This document shows, in pieces, positions 45,755 through 56,660 of a stretch of DNA of 64,000 nucleotides (within the stretch, counting starts at the first letter, position 1; every line of letters begins with the position of its first letter). This DNA is from Pomphorhynchus laevis. Taxonomy: Eukaryota > Acanthocephala > Palaeacanthocephala > Echinorhynchida > Pomphorhynchidae. The stretch covers positions 26,630 to 90,629 of the forward strand of contig WNNJ02003384.1 of assembly GCA_012934845.2 (NCBI GenBank), written 5' to 3'. Under the pieces are notes generated by a model. That model worked only from the letters and a program-made list of their open reading frames with translations, made no database searches and was not told where the DNA came from. A program made the position numbers and the translations under genes.

Positions 45755-46760
45755 TCATCCCCTTCTAAATTCTCTAATCATGGCGGCATTGTTGCATTCG
45801 CCTGTCACACCGCTTCTCTTCGCAAAATAACCCCCTTTCAGTCCTTGCTCTTTTGAAATGCTCACTTGCCGTTCTTCTAGCCCGATCATGCTGGATCTCG
45901 CCATTATATACCGTCTTGGTTCATAAGCTTCTACCTCCTTATTTTTTACCTAACTCGCTGACTTCCATTTTCATTGTTCTTTATCATCAATATCTTCACT
46001 CATTCTAGGCGACTTCAACATCCGTTTCGAAAGCCCCTCTTCCACTGATTCCATCCGGTTCATCAACATCCTATCCAACTACAATTACAAACTTATCTCC
46101 ACTGCCACCACACATATACTTGGCGGGGCACTCGACATCATCGCTGTCCCCGATCATTTTGCTGCCCACACCTCACTGTCCATCTCTGATCCTGGTCTAT
46201 CCGATCACTTTCTTATCACCCTTGATCTCACTTCCAACCACTCCCCGCCTTACATACCTACCATCCTACGTCGCCCTTGGAGAAATCTTGACCTTCCCCT
46301 TTTCCGCTCCGCCTTACTTAAATCGTCTCAATCTTCTCACACAATAACATCATCCTCTCTCACGATCTTGCATTTCTTTTCGACTCTGAACTCACATCCA
46401 TTCTCGATCTGCTCTTGCCATTCAAGCCACACCCCCAGCGTCGCTTGCACCTTGCCTCATGTTTTGACATCCCATGCCTACTCTCAAAGTGTCGACTCCG
46501 TCATGCTTTTCGAGTCTATCAACGCTTTCTCAGACATGATATCCGCTCGCTCACTCCGTATCTCCGTGATTCCTATCTTGCTCTTCGCCTGTCTCATCTC
46601 CTTCTACTATGTACCAAATGCAACTCCTTCTGGCAGCATAAAATCAACACTTCATTAAACTCCAAGTCTCTCTGACATACTTTCAACTCGATTCTTTCTC
46701 GCTCCTCTTTGTCTTGCAACATCAATCCTTATGATTATTCATCATTTATTCAAACCAAAG
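45755..46760 (+). pseudogene. LINE-A copy 1, second endonuclease segment (internal duplication)
   Basis: This repeats 44682-45700 with visible divergence (for example cccttctaaatcctctaatcatgg against ccttctaaattctctaatcatgg). The endonuclease is therefore present twice in a row before a single RT. It is riddled with frameshifts. The divergence suggests a chimera of two subfamilies rather than a fresh tandem duplication. Confidence 0.8.
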
Positions 46761-48395
46761 TATCCACGTTGCACTCTCACAACTCCGTCTCCGTTCCATC
46801 TCACTGCTACTCGCCTCGCCTTATCCTTCCGGAACTCTTTCATATTCTTCCTATCTCACCGGCCGAAGTCTCATCTGACCTCATGTCATTGCCCAAAAAA
46901 CCTCATATGCCGATCTCTGTCTACCCTCAGAAATAAATCCATATGCTCATCGATATCCCCTTTCCTCACCACGTTGTTTAACCCGTCCATCCGCAGTCGT
47001 ATCTTCCCTTCACACTGGAAATCCGCAATCGTTCGTCCCCTCCTTAAGAAACAATCGCTCGACCCCTCCCTTCCATCTAGCTATCGCCCCATTTCACTAC
47101 TCCCTACTCTTTCTAAACTCTTAGAACGCCTTATCTTAATACATATCAACGCTTATCTCTCCTCATCCAATCTGTACCCTCCTTTCCAATCCGCTTTCCG
47201 CTCTAATCACTCGACAGAAATCGCATGCATAAAAGTGTACAACGACTTACTCATTTCTCGAGACAAGGCTCTATATAGTGTTCTCATCTCCCTCGACCTC
47301 TCCTCCGCATTCGACATTGTCGACCACTCCGTCCTCCTTTCTCGCCTTCGTTATTATTACGGCTATTCTTCCTCCTCCGAGGCATGGTTCGCCTCATATC
47401 TATCCGACCGTTCCTTTCGCGTCTGTTCTAATTCATCATCCTCCCCTCCCATCTCTATTTTTTGCGGGGTTCCACAAGGTTCAGTCATAGGTCCCCTGCT
47501 TTTCTCTCTTCTGCTTGGCGATCTATCTCCGTTTATCAAACCTTACTCCTTTAACGTCATGCAATACGCCGATGACATTCTAATCTATGCTCATGCACCC
47601 GCACATCGCATACACGATATCGACATTTCTGCCTCCAACTGTCTTTCTTCTATCTACAAACGTCTCTCCAATCTCCATCTCGTTCTAAACCCCGAAAAGT
47701 CCAAAATAATGTGGATCCTTCCCCGTAAACCAAGCATATCTCCTCCCATTGTATCTTTTGCCTCATCGATCATCCTTATAGTCCACAATCTCACTTTCTT
47801 ATGCTTCCATTTCGATGATCACCTTTCCCTCAAACCCTTCGTCCGTGACAAGGTCCGCTCGTTTAATTTAATTCTTCGTGACATCCGCCGTATCCGCCCC
47901 CTTATCGACTTCCGTTCCTGTATGTCTCTTCTTTCATCGTTTCTTTTCCCTAAAATCGATTACTGCCTTAGCCTTTTCGCTAATTCTCCAAAATCCATCA
48001 TCCTACCCCTACAACGAATAATCAACACCGCCGTTCGTGTGCTCTTTCGTCTCCGTCGCTTCGAACACACATCCTTTTTTTTGCCCAACTCTCCTGGTCC
48101 ACCATCCACATCCGCATCAAACTCCGCCTTCTTCTCGTTACTTTTCGTCTCATCGCTGTCGGCTCCCCATCGTTCATCAACCTTCCTTTCTTAGACGATA
48201 CTCGCCCCACCTCGCTATCGTTTCGTTCCTGTCATACCCTCTTACTCCACGTTCCTAATTACTCTAACAACTACGGTCTCCGGTCATTCCTCGTCGCCCG
48301 CCACTCTCCTGGAATCATCTCCCCCTCGACGTCCGCCGCGATCCCTTCTTTATTGCATTCAATTGTCGCCTCCGTACCCACCTCCTCGAAACATG
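46731..48395 (+). pseudogene. LINE-A copy 1, reverse transcriptase
   Basis: A 487-codon frame spans the RT: SYRPISLLPTLSKLLERLIL, VLISLDLSSAFDIVDHSVLL, GVPQGSVIGPLLFSLLLGD and MQYADDILIYAH. The thumb and C-terminal domain follow. A frameshift near 48070 (EHTSFFLPNSPG against DHTSTYLAQLSW in copy 2) displaces the last 110 codons, which remain readable to about 48395. The catalytic box is intact. The 3' UTR with hairpin gcgtgc-gccg-gcacgc (48425-48440) ends near 48460. CR1/L2-like. Confidence 0.9.
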
Positions 48396-48459
48396 ATTTA
48401 GATTATGTTGTTGTGATCATGTAAGCGTGCGCCGGCACGCATTTGCCACTTAATTTTTT

Positions 48460-48783
48460 TCAGCATCACTTTTCTATATGTTACATCAACGAATTGTCTT
48501 AGCCCCATCTTATGGTATCTTACTTCTATTAATATGTTCCTAAATTTCAAAAGTTCTTTGGATTTATTATCATAAATCAACCCAAAGTAATTTCTTTTTC
48601 CAAAACACGAAATCTTTGCTCGTTGTTAATCATCTGAACTTCCTTGGTTTTTATTTTGATAGTAAGCTATCTCTTGTTCTTTTTGTTTGTCATAACAAAC
48701 AAAGTCTCTTGTATATAATAAAGTATCTTGTGAATCTACACAAGAGACTTTACTCTGATAAAGTCTGAATATACATACATATA
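48460..48783. other. Spacer between LINE-A and LINE-B, probable LINE-B 5' region
   Basis: I see no gene here. A hairpin pairs agtctcttgt (about 48702) with acaagagact (about 48740). The LINE-B ORF1 start follows at 48784, so part of this may be its 5' UTR. Confidence 0.4.
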
Positions 48784-49950
48784 ATGGTCAAACAGAGGAA
48801 GACTACAAAGCGAGGTGATGCTGCCAAGTTCGTGGATTATCAGGTTCGGTGTTCAAGTGAAGATTGTCATGTGTGAACAAGTGTTTCAGTTCCCGGGGAA
48901 AAGAAAACAGCTCTGTCTAATGCATCTTTCTACTGCGGGTACTGCTGCGCATCTTTGATAAATGATTTGAAGACGGAATCTACCCCCTTGGTTGTCGGTC
49001 AGTCGAGTTGTAATTCTCTTGGACCCATATCAGCTCCACCAATTCCAAAAAGCATAAGTGCCGGTCAAAGTAAGGAAGTTCTTATTTCCAAATCTACTAA
49101 GAATGTTGAAAATTCCAGTCATAGTGATGGAAGCTATTCTAACTCTATATATCCCTCCTCAAGTCTTAACTCTATATATCCCTCCTCAAGTCTTGCAAAT
49201 AATCCAATGAATATAGATTTAACTGTAGAGGGTGAGACTATAGCCATGGATGTTCCAGTGCATTTACCTGATGTTACTAATGATGAAAATACATATTGTC
49301 AGGTTTTGAATCATGGTCATGTCTGATAATGGGACTGTCAAAAAGAAGGAACAAGCGTCAACGATAAGTCAACATACACTATCCGCAGTGTCACGTGACA
49401 GTCTCGAATTGCAAATTGGTAATAATAGGAAACACACCGCTGATCGATGTAGATCAGTTATTCTGGCCAATGTAAGAGAATCTTTATTTAAGAACGCACA
49501 AGTACGTCTTAACGAGGACGTCCAGAGTGTGAGATTTATATTGATGCAGGTACTTGGTTCTTGCAATGTGGATATTGTCAAACGTGTTAAACTCGTTGCA
49601 TTATTTCGACTGGGTAAGTGTGATACACTTAGTAATACCGCGTTTACTCAAGGCCGTATTTAGAGAGCAGTCACATGCTGAGTTAATTCTTCGGAATTCA
49701 TATCGTTTAAAAGGATCCCATTTTAGTCTCTTAAAGATCTTGACGCTCTTCAAAGGGAGAAATTGTCTCAAGCTAAGAAAGAACTTGCATCTCGTGTTGC
49801 ACTTGGTGAGAGCAATCTGTGTGCAAAATTTTCAAGTAGTGAGGCGACGCATCCGAATCAGTTGGTCCCCACTAGATGTATCGCCTCTCATGAATGTGGA
49901 GGGTTTTGGCAAGGTCTTACAGCATATAAGTGCCTAGCTGATTTGGGATC
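48784..49950 (+). pseudogene. LINE-B ORF1
   Basis: Starts MVKQRKTTKRGDAAKFVDYQ with a finger like that of LINE-A (VRCSSEDCHV, then FYCGYCCASL). The conserved Trp codon of the finger is TGA (48874-48876), an in-frame stop. The frame then stays open to 49326 (Ser-rich), slips to DRCRSVILANVRESLFKNAQ and VRFILMQVLGSCNVDIVKRV, and slips again to RPLLKAVFREQSHAELILRN-like sequence. This gives finger, linker and RRM-like fold, the same architecture as LINE-A. At least one nonsense and two frameshift lesions are present. Confidence 0.72.
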
Positions 49951-51576
49951 TAAAGTGTGTCAGATTGCTAGAGATGATATTATTACTCGCACTGGTGTGA
50001 ATAAAAGTCATAGTATATTTTATTGTAATGTTCGGAGCTTGTTACAGAAAGTCGATGAGCTAAAGTTTAGGATCGAGTCTGTTAATCCAATTATAGTTGG
50101 TATTACAGAATCTTGGCTTAATTGTGATGTATCCTATGCTGAGGTATCCATCCCAGGCTATTCTTTGTTCCGTAGTGATCGGATAGGGGGTAAGGGTGGT
50201 GGCGTAGCTCTCTTTATGAGAGATAAAGTTAAGGTGCGCGTTTTGAGTAAGTCGTCCATTGATAGAGTTGAGAGTTTGTGGTGTCAGGTGAAGTTTGATA
50301 ACAGCTCACCCATCATACTGGGTCTTGTGTATCGTGCTCCTAAGGCAATATCTAAGAAACTCATTGAAGAGATAGAGTTGTATACGCGAGGAGATTGTGA
50401 TACTGTGATAATTGGGGATCTGAATATGTCAGATGTTGAATGGACTTCAAATACGGTTATTCCTACTTGTGATAGTGAATCTTGTGACCTTATGGAGTGT
50501 TTTGCTTATTGTGGTCTTGCTCAATTTGTTGATGTACATACTCGCTTTTCAAGTTGTAGTTCTTCCCTTCTTGATCTTTGCCTATCGACAAACAGTCAAT
50601 TAATCAGTAGTATCCAATATGATTCTTCTGTTGGTTTGTCTGATCACTGTGTAGTTAAAGTTTTGCTAAATATACAAATGAGGGTGTTTCATCATGCTCG
50701 GTACAAACGTCAGATTAATGTTTTTCGGGCGAACTATGATGTTATTACATCAAAGCTGCATAGAGTAAGTTGGCCTGATCCGGCTGTTGTCGGAGTTGAC
50801 GAGGCCTGGGATCATTTTCGCGTGACGCTTTATTCTCTAATGGTAAAATTCTCACCTTTGAAGTCTAAGACTAGTCGGAAAAGCGCTCGTTGGTTTGATA
50901 ATGAGCTGGCTACTGCGATGAAGGCTCGTGACTTCAGTTTCAAATGCTTTAAGGGTGGGTTTTGTGAATATGGTGTTTATAAGCAGGCGAGAAATTTCTT
51001 CAATTCTTTAAAGCGACATAAGCGCTATTTATTTGAAAATGGTCTAGCTCATAGTTGTAGACATGATCCCAAAGCTCTCTTTCTATATGTGAATAGTAGT
51101 AGGAACGCTAATAAAACAATTGGCCAATATTTTGATAGCGTTATTGAAGACGACCTTGCTGAGATGTTCTCAAGGCATTTTTACTTGTACAAAGAGACTA
51201 CAAACGAGTATTCTGAACCTATCCAGAACAGTGAGACGATAAGAGGTGCTAGTGTTTCATATCCTAGTTTAGACATAGCTAATTTGATAACTCCTGAGAA
51301 AGTTTTAGCTGAACTGCATCGTCTTAAAGAGACAAACTCCAAAGGTGCTGATTTGTTACCTTCGATATATCTTCGTCGAATAGCAGACTCAATATATACA
51401 CCACTTTGTAACATATTTCGACAATCTATTATTGATACGAATCTTCCAAAAGAGTGGAAACAATCGATCATTCACCCCATCTTCAAAAAGGGTGATAGAT
51501 CTTCAGTAGACAATTATAGACCAGTAAGTATTACTTGCTTATGTTGTAGAATGTTAGAGCGAATTATACATGGTTA
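49763..51576 (+). pseudogene. LINE-B ORF2, 5' part: endonuclease and start of RT
   Basis: An open frame of about 600 codons. The APE endonuclease reads SIFYCNVRSLLQKVDELKFR, IIVGITESWLNCDVS, GGVALFMRDKVKVRVLSKSS, DTVIIGDLNMSDVEWTSN and VGLSDHCVVKVLLN. It is followed by the linker and RT blocks 1-2: EWKQSIIHPIFKKGDRSSVD, then NYRPVSITCLCCRMLERIIH. The reading is cut at 51576 by the antisense LINE-A copy and resumes at about 54613 with MVKFYSENNVIASEQHGFRK. Confidence 0.88.
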
Positions 51577-51652
51577 AAAAAAGGATTTATTTTAACGTGG
51601 CAAATGCGTGCCAGCGCACGCTTACATGACCACAACAAAACAAGACTGTGAA

Positions 51653-53167
51653 TCAGGTGTCGAGAAGGTGTGAACGGAGGAGGTGTTTGAATGTGATAAA
51701 GGAGGGAGCGCGGCGGACGTCGAGAGGGAGTTGATTCCAGGCGAGTGAGGCGGCGACGAGGAAGGATCGGAGACCGTAGTTGTTGGAGTAATTAGGAACG
51801 TGGAGTAAGAGGGTATGACAGGAACGAAGCGATAGCGAGGTGGGGCGAGTATCGTCTAAGAAAGGAAGGTTGATGAACGATGGGGAGCCGACAGCGATGA
51901 GACGAAAAGTAACGAGAAGAAGGCGGAGTTTGATGCGGATGTGGATGGTGGGCCAGGAGAGTTGGGCAAGATATGTGGATGTGTGGTCGAAGCGACGGAG
52001 ACGAAAGAGCACTCGAACGGCGGTGTTGATTATTCGTTGTAGGGGTAGGATGATGGATTTTGGAGAATTGGCGAAAAGGCTAAGGCAGTAATCGATTTTA
52101 GGGAAAAGAAACGATGAAAGAAGAGACATACAAGAACGGAAGTCGATAAGGGGGCGGATACGGCGGATGTCACGAAGAATTAAGTTAGACGAGCGGACCT
52201 TGTCACGGACGAAGGGTTTGAGGGAAAGGTGATCATCGAAATGGAAGCCTAAGAAAGTGAGATTGTGGACTATAGGGATGATCGATGAGGCAAAAGATAC
52301 AATGGGAGGAGATATGCTTGGTTTACGGGGAAGGATCCATATTATTTTGGACTTTTCGGGGTTTAGAACGAGATGGAGATTGGAGAGACGTTTGTAGATA
52401 GAAGAAAAACAGTTGGAGGCAGAAATGCCGATATCGTGTATGCGATGTGCGGGTGCATGAGCATAGATTAGAATGTCATCGGCGTATTGCATGACGTTAA
52501 AGGAGTAAGGTTTGATAAATGGAGAGTGATCGCCAAGCAAAAGAGAGAAAAGCAGTGGACCTAGGACTGAACCTTGTGGAACCCCGCAAAAAATAGAGAT
52601 GGGAGGGGAGGATGATGAATTAGAACAGACGCGAAAGGAACGGTCGGATAGATATGAGGCGAACCATGCCTCGGAGGAGTAAGAATAGCCGTAATCATAA
52701 CGAAGGCGAGAAAGGAGGACGGAGTGGTCGACAATGTCGAATGCGGAGGAGAGGTCCAGGGAGATGAGAACACTATATAGAGCCTTGTCTCGAGAAATGA
52801 GTAAGTCGTTGTACACTTTTATGCATGCGATTTCTGTCGAGTGATTAGAGCGGAAAGCGGATTGGAAAGGAGGGTACAGATTGGATGAGGAGAGATAAGC
52901 GTTGATATGTATTAAGATAAGGCGTTCTAAGAGTTTAGAAAGAGTAGGGAGTAGTGAAATGGGGCGATAGCTAGATGGAAGGGAGGGGTCGAGCGATTGT
53001 TTCTTAAGGAGGGGACGAACGATTGCGGATTTCCAGTGTGAAGGGAAGATACGACTGCGGATGGACGAGTTAAACAAGGTTGCGAGAAATGGGGATCCCT
53101 TGCCTACCCTTCCAGTGTGAAGGGTAGGCAAGGGATCGGCAGGTGAGGTTTTGTTTGGCAAGGACAT
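51653..53167 (-). pseudogene. LINE-A copy 2, reverse transcriptase (open 504-codon frame)
   Basis: The best-preserved RT in the window: SYRPISLLPTLSKLLERLIL, ALYSVLISLDLSSAFDIVDH, GVPQGSVLGPLLFSLLLGDH and MQYADDILIYAH, then the intact C-terminus through SYRPI-independent HVPNYSNNYGLRSFLVAAS, LAWNQLPLDVRRAP and a natural stop. The N-terminal junction is disturbed by a 44-bp perfect foldback (53094-53137) that adds non-native codons. The upstream endonuclease is frameshifted, so the complete ORF2 is not made even though RT residues are all present. Confidence 0.9.
53094..53137. repeat. Perfect foldback inside LINE-A copy 2
   Basis: gatcccttgcctacccttc, a 6-nt loop (cagtgt), then gaagggtaggcaagggatc. 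The central part (ttccagtgtgaag) also occurs natively 60 bp away (53033-53045), which suggests a template-switch origin. Copy 1 lacks it. Confidence 0.92.
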
Positions 53168-53231
53168 GAGGACAGATGATACTTCTGTAGGTGATACAGG
53201 GAGAAGATGAAAGAGTTCCGGAAGGATAAGA

Positions 53232-54546
53232 TTAGACTGGGAGAGTGGGATAGGATGGAGACCGGGGTGTGAGAGAGCAGCGTGGATACTTTAGTCTGGA
53301 GAAATGACGAATAATCATTAGCATTGATGTTGCACAGCGTGGAGGAACGAGCCAGGATTGAGTTAAAAGTAAGCCATAGAGTCTTAGAGTTGAATGAAAT
53401 GATGATTTTATGCTGCCAGTAGGAGTTGCATTTGGTACGTAGTAGGTGGAGATGAGACCGGCGAAGAGCAAGATAGGAATCACGGAAAGACGGAGTGATC
53501 TAGCGGAAATCGCGTCTGAGAGAGCGGTGATAGACTCGGAAAGCATGGCGGAGTCGACGCTTTGAGAATAGGCATTGGATGTCAAACCATGGGGCACGGT
53601 GCAAGCGACGGTGTGGGTGAGACTTGAAGGGCAAGAGAATATCGAGAGTGGATGTGAGTTCAGAGTCGAAAAGAAAGGCGAGATCGTGAGGAGATGAATA
53701 TGTTATTGTGGGTAATGATAGAGACGATTTGAGTAAGGCAGAGCGGAGAAAGGAGAGGTCGAGATTTCTCCAAGGGCGACGTAGGATTGTAGGTGTGTGA
53801 GGAGGGGTGTGGTAGCGAGCGAGATCAAGGGTGATAAGAAAGTGATCGGATAGACCAGGATCAGAGATGGACAGTGAGGTGTGGGCAGCAAAATGATCGG
53901 GGACAGCGATGATGTCGAGTGCCCCGCCAAGTATATGTGTGGTGGCAGTGGAGATTAGTTTGTAATTGTAGTTGGATAGAATGTTGATGAACCGGATGGA
54001 ATCTGTGGAAGAGGGGCGGTCTAGGCGGATATTGAAGTCGCCTAGAACGAGTGAAGGGATTGAGGATAAAGAACAATGAGAAAGGAGGTCAGCGAGTTCG
54101 GTAAAAAATAACGCTGTAGGAGCTTATGAACCAGGACGGTATACAATGGCGAGATCTAGAGTGATCGGGTTAGAATAACGACAAGTGAGCAATTCAAAAG
54201 AGCAAGGACTGAAAGGGGGATTGATTTTGCGAAGAGACGCTGGGTGACGCGCGAATGTGACGATGCCGCCATGATTAGAGGATTTAGAAGGGCATGAGCT
54301 GAGCGGGCGGGCGGATTCGACTAGGGAGCAACCGGCAGAGAGCAGACGGCGAATGGAAAGGTCGTCGGAATCTGAGTGCCAGGATTCGGTGAGGCAGAAG
54401 AGATCGATGGATTGCTTGGTGAATAGGTTGAGGATAAGATCGGATTTATTGAGAATAGATCTAGTGTTGAGGAGACCGAGGCGGAAACCGTGTGCTGTTG
54501 CGAAAGAGTCTAGTGGAGAAGACACATAGGAGAGATGGAGCGCCAT
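53232..54546 (-). pseudogene. LINE-A copy 2, endonuclease and ORF1 tail
   Basis: 54546-54124 reads FRLGLLNTRSILNKSDLILN, DLFCLTESWHSDSDDLSIRR and LTCRYSNPITLDLAIVYRPG, the first half of the endonuclease in frame. A frameshift and stop follow (RPGS-stop). The rest is scattered over other frames to 53232 (for example the L-G-D-F-N and S-D-H region at 54060-53820). It is non-functional. Confidence 0.82.
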
Positions 54547-54612
54547 CGAATTTTTGGACGGGTGTGGACAACTTGAAAATTTCCGTCTATGTTTCGGATG
54601 GCGAGTGATGTT

Positions 54613-55844
54613 ATATGGTCAAGTTTTATAGTGAGAATAATGTAATAGCTTCTGAGCAACATGGTTTCCGTAAGGGTTATTCGACAGTTACTAATCTACT
54701 CGCAGCTCATCTTGATTGGTCAGCTAATAAAGCCGTATCAATTGCTACTGACATCATATTCTTCGATTTCTCTAAGGCATTTGACAGAGTAGACCATAGA
54801 TTCCTCCTAAATAAACTAGAGAAAAGTGGCATTCCATTTTTGCTTGTTAGATGGATTGAATCGTTTTTAAGCAATCGTAGTTATTGTGTGCATGTAGATA
54901 ATTTTTACTCTTCTTCGCGGCCATGTAATATAGGGGTGCCTCAAGGTTCAGTATTGGATCCATTGTTATTTAGTGTTTACATCAACGATATCCCTGAATT
55001 TATTGATTCTCGGATGCTTTTATATGCAGACGATTTGAAAATCTGGCGGGCAATTCGTTCACCCAATGATATAGTTAAACTGCAACGGGATATCGATGAA
55101 GTTGAAAATTGGGCTCTGCTCAATAGGTTGATTGTAAATATATCAAAATGCAAACATTTACGTGTTTGTGGCGGAAATGCTCAATCTTTAGTTAATTATA
55201 GCTTTCAAAGCAGTGATATAGAATGAGTGAACAAATATAAGGGCTTGGGAGTGTGGATAAACAGTGATTTGAGTACCGTCACACATACTGAACATGCTTG
55301 TTCAAATGCGTTAGGGATAATCGGTCAACTTCGACGCACTTTCATTGCACTCAATCAATTTGCCCTACGTCCGCTAATCTTTGCTCATGTGTTGAGCCGT
55401 CTTCTATATGCTGCGCCGTGTGTGTATCCCCAAAATTCAAAAGAACATATTAGTTCAGAGACGGTACTTCATAGAGCTACCAAGCTAGCACCACAACTGA
55501 AATTTTTTTCGTACCCTGATCGATTAAAAGCACTTAGACTTGAGACTGTCACGTGGACCCGCCGGTACATCGATATGAGTATGGTCTGGCAAATTCTTAA
55601 TGATTTGGATCATCCACTTCGAGATTGTCTTCATTTGCGATCATCCAATATCCTCCGAGGCCATGGTTTAACCCTGCGACGTGAAAGGATAAGAAAATCA
55701 CGAGCTGTCCAATTTGATCGGCGAGTTGTATCTCTGTGGAATAGACTTGGAGAGTCAACAGTGTGCAGTAGCAATATTAACGAATTCAAAAAGAAATTAC
55801 GGATGGAGGATGCCATGGGGAAAGCTGCTTTTCCGTATTTGTGA
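54613..55844 (+). pseudogene. LINE-B ORF2, 3' part: RT core and C-terminus
   Basis: This continues the frame broken at 51576: ASEQHGFRKGYSTVTNLLAA, IIFFDFSKAFDRVDHRFLLN (catalytic Asp), NIGVPQGSVLDPLLFSVYIN and RMLLYADDLKIW (Y-A-D-D). A single TGA at 55224-55226 separates it from the C-terminal domain (YKGLGVWINSDLSTVTHTEH to WNRLGESTVCSSNINEFKKK), which ends at 55844. Without the insertion and the nonsense codon, ORF2 would be nearly continuous, so LINE-B decayed mainly after it was hit. Confidence 0.88.
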
Positions 55845-55939
55845 TACTTTTATTATATTTTCTTTTTTCTGCAGTGAACCAGCCAATTAAGCCATGATTT
55901 TATGTGCTGATGAAACATTAATAATAATATCTGTCATCT

Positions 55940-56445
55940 ACCACTTCCACGTAATCGTTTTCCTTCGCGCTATCTCTGTATTATCATATCTAGCTTAAAG
56001 CTTTCAGAATCTGCTTATCCACAATTTCGCCTCGATGATGATGTATCTGCTTTCATATCTATCCTAGCAACCATTCTTCCTGATGATAATCCATTCCTTT
56101 TCAATAATATTTCTCCTGTATCTTTTATCCGTTTAAACAAATCCACTAAATTTAATCATATCAGGTCCTCCAATCCTAAAAATCGTTTTCCGACATAGTT
56201 CACATGCCTCCTTCGGCTCACAATCTCAACGTTTTAAGCTTTTTACCTCTTCATCTACTTGTTGTATCTTTCTTGACCGCTTCCCCTCTGACATTGCCCA
56301 GCTCAATCCAGCTCGCATTGTGAAATTTCGACGTGAAACAAACGGCGAATTCTCCCTAACAATCCGTCAAATCAACATAAATTTTCACTTCACATGCATA
56401 AGGCCAAAAATTCTATGGCGTCCAGTCTTTGCTAAAAAATAGACC
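55940..56445 (+). pseudogene. LINE-A-related ORF1 fragment
   Basis: The translation FRLDDDVSAFISILATILPD, then NPFLFNNISPVSFIRLNKST and, in a shifted frame, RPKILWRPVFAKK, matches the RRM-like part of LINE-A ORF1 (DRDVSAFRFILSYLVPADKP and SFFKDISPVAFIRLNKSSQS). It is a diverged subfamily, broken by frameshifts, with no ORF2 next to it. Confidence 0.8.
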
Positions 56446-56660
56446 CTTACGATCAATTTTATTTTCCCGAACGAAACTGGTAGCGTTCAATACAATTCAT
56501 CGTTTCGCGAAGTTGATAATCCCCAAACATTAAAACTATTAAGATATTTTAAAGATAAAATTATTTTTAAGCAACGACATAAAATTAAAAATCGATTACG
56601 GCCCATGTGATATATTGTTCTCCTAGGTCAATAAACTGCAGCGTTTGAAGAAATTATTCC

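Larger units (their letters stand above)
51577..54612 (-). mobile_element. LINE-A copy 2, inserted antisense in LINE-B
   Basis: About 3.0 kb, 5'-truncated inside ORF1 (its right edge, gatggcgagtgatgtt, equals 44370-44383 of copy 1 read backwards). It ends at 51577 with an A-rich tail and the 3' hairpin gcgtgc-cagc-gcacgc (51606-51621). It splits LINE-B between RT blocks 2 and 3. Target duplications are short and ambiguous (ttatacatgg on one side, ttatatggtc on the other). Confidence 0.9.

Noticed and set aside
51840-52091. Arg/Lys-rich plus-strand frame, also seen at 3688-3969 and 48022-48210 (minus)
   Set aside because: Antisense shadow of the LINE-A RT C-terminus, repeated wherever that fragment occurs.
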